A DNA stretch of 50,881 bases, from NCBI GenBank assembly GCA_030849075.1, contig JASAOO010003386.1:1-50881 (forward strand). The letters run 5' to 3'. The position numbers and the translations under genes were made by a program. A model generated the notes under the pieces. The model saw only the letters and a list, made by a program, of their open reading frames with translations. It ran no database searches and had not been told where the DNA came from. Each line of letters begins with the position of its first letter. The first letter of the stretch is position 1. The stretch comes from Zelonia costaricensis. Its lineage: Eukaryota; Euglenozoa; Kinetoplastea; Trypanosomatida; Trypanosomatidae. This document shows positions 49,307-50,881 of this stretch, piece after piece.

Positions 49307-50881
49307 GACGCCACGTCGCTCGATGAGAGCAGCGGACACAGCCGACGCACGCGGAAGGGGAGGGAGAGATGGAGGAGGGCAGAAGGCGTTGAGAACGTCT
49401 GCGCCGGACACGTGTGGCAACTACACACACACTCTGAAAAGAAGGAAGACGGGAGCAGCGAAACAGAAGTCTATGAGAAGAGACAGGCAGCCGCACCGCG
49501 GCGTACCAGGCGTCGGCGGGTTTTGGGAGAGCGGTAGTGCGGCGCAGAACTGCACGCCGCCGTGGAAGCGGGAGTCGGAAGGGGCGCTGCCGGGTCTACC
49601 GCAGAGCGTGCGCGTCCGGGAGGCTGGAAGAGGTGAGGGAGGGATTGGAGGAGAAGTCGGAAGAGAAGAGGGGAAGGACGGACGAGATGTTCTTGTGGGG
49701 AAGCGCGGCCTAGCAGGAGGAGGGCGCTGGGGGTGGGGAGGGCCGCAGACAAGGCAGGCTCAGCGAGGAGGATGAAACACAGCGAAGGGAGGCGCCGCGT
49801 CAGCCTGTGTGTGTACGAGGTGAGGGGCAGGAGAAGACGCGACGGGGGAAAGCGAAGGTCGACGCGCACGCTTTTGTGTTCTTGTCCTGCGCGTCTACCC
49901 GTCAGCACTGCACGCCGAGACGCCGTCTCAGAGAGAACAGACAAAAAAGAGAACACACCAAGGTAATGTAGCACGCAGCACACCAGGAACAATGTTGAAA
50001 CAAGCAACGTGAGAGCAGGCAGTGACGTAAAAGTTGGCCAGGCCACACACGCCGGCGCAACGCCGCGAGAGCACAACGGGAAAAGGGGGAAAAAAGGGGG
50101 TAGACACAGAAGACGGCACCTGCACAACGCTACGGAACGCCGCACCCAACACGCACCCACAGCTGCTCACCGAGACGCAAATGCACTGCAGAATGCGTAC
50201 GGGAGATGTAGGGCGAACCACACAAGGAAGTTAGAAAGCACAAGTGGCCAAAGCTGGACAAGATCGCTGAATGGGGGCACAGAGAGGAGGGGAGGAGAGA
50301 AAAAAAAAAAAGAACAGAGAGAAGGGCGGTGCGGCGTCGAAGCTTGGAGAAAGAACCGAGCGGAGCAGAGGGATGCCAGACCTGAAACACTCAGACACGC
50401 GGGGGGTGCACCGTTGCTTTGAGCGATGCGGCGCCTTCGTGCTCGAGGCTCAGGGAGCTGTATACGGCGAACCTATCGGGGGGGGCAGAGTCGGCGTGCA
50501 GCAGCGGAGAAGTGGGGCAGATGGGCGCCGCTAAAAGTACAAAGTGGAGTAGGAGCCGTGGACTCAATCGCACTCGGTGCCTCGTCTTCTTTCGTGTGAC
50601 TCTTCAATATCGCGTTCAGTGCCGCTCGGTGCTTTGCGTGCGTGTGTACGGGGCGTCGCAAGGCCACGGTAGACGAGAGCGAGCCGTCTTGCACAGAGGA
50701 GCGTTGGCGACGACAGTACCACCGTATTCGCACTAACGGCGACCTGCACAGCGCACACGTGCCGACACAACAACAAAAAAAGGGGACAAGAACGTAGGGG
50801 CAAGAGAACAAACTCAGAGGTCTAGTGGAGGTGGTGCACGCAGGAGAGGCAACGGAGCAGGCGCGGGGGGGGGGGGGGGGG
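49307..50881. other. 5' flank of MGC gene and probable 3' UTR of the next gene
   Basis: The plus strand is G/A-rich with only low-complexity frames. I see no gene. The window ends in a G homopolymer. Confidence 0.65.
50865..50881. repeat. Homopolymer G17 at window end
   Basis: Seventeen G residues end the sequence. This may be a contig end at a hard-to-sequence run. Confidence 0.9.

Overview
The window looks like nuclear DNA of a trypanosomatid, most likely Leishmania or a close relative in the Leishmaniinae. It is GC-rich. All 14 protein genes I accept lie on the minus strand, have no visible introns, and are separated by long non-coding gaps. On the coding strand these gaps are pyrimidine-rich, with many (CA)n/(GT)n tracts. 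Several start codons sit 14-200 nt downstream of a polypyrimidine tract followed by AG, the usual spliced-leader acceptor layout. I see no promoter, strand-switch, telomeric repeat, CRISPR array or intact mobile element. The species cannot be fixed from sequence reading alone.

Transcription runs from right to left, so the order is: an acylation-signal (MGC) protein (48620-49306), a UBE2H-type ubiquitin-conjugating enzyme (45355-46023), a stand-alone Mut7-C domain protein (41365-42258), an LSm4-like protein (40184-40537), PAN3 (37296-38741), the dynein assembly factor DNAAF1/ODA7 (33596-35380), an unrecognised protein (31478-32620), a two-RRM protein of the p34/p37 type (30094-30801), a cyclin (28174-29061), RIC1 (21739-26814), a large protein kinase (14579-18064), a small SPRY-like protein (13159-13656), a membrane receptor with a cyclase-like domain and a kinase domain (7993-11940, start unresolved), and a large unrecognised protein (3462-6902).

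The genes are functionally mixed, as expected for a trypanosomatid polycistronic unit. Several fall in RNA metabolism: PAN3 (deadenylation), LSm4 (decay or U6 binding), the RRM protein (5S rRNA/60S biogenesis by family) and the Mut7-C protein. DNAAF1 serves the flagellum and RIC1 serves Golgi Rab6 traffic. Two unusual kinases near the left end are separated only by the SPRY-like gene.

The most interesting item is the 7993-11940 gene. One polypeptide appears to join a membrane segment, an N-glycosylation-rich Cache-like ectodomain, a second membrane segment, a degenerate class III nucleotidyl cyclase domain and a protein kinase whose glycine loop has no glycines. An ambiguous base (N at 11943) sits where its start codon should be. 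Other items worth checking are a structured, A-box-containing element with a T12 run on the plus strand at 26921-27064, a near-perfect stem-loop at 29762-29795, an upstream ORF that ends in TGATG at 32605-32649, and plus-strand polypyrimidine/AG tracts running against the local gene direction.
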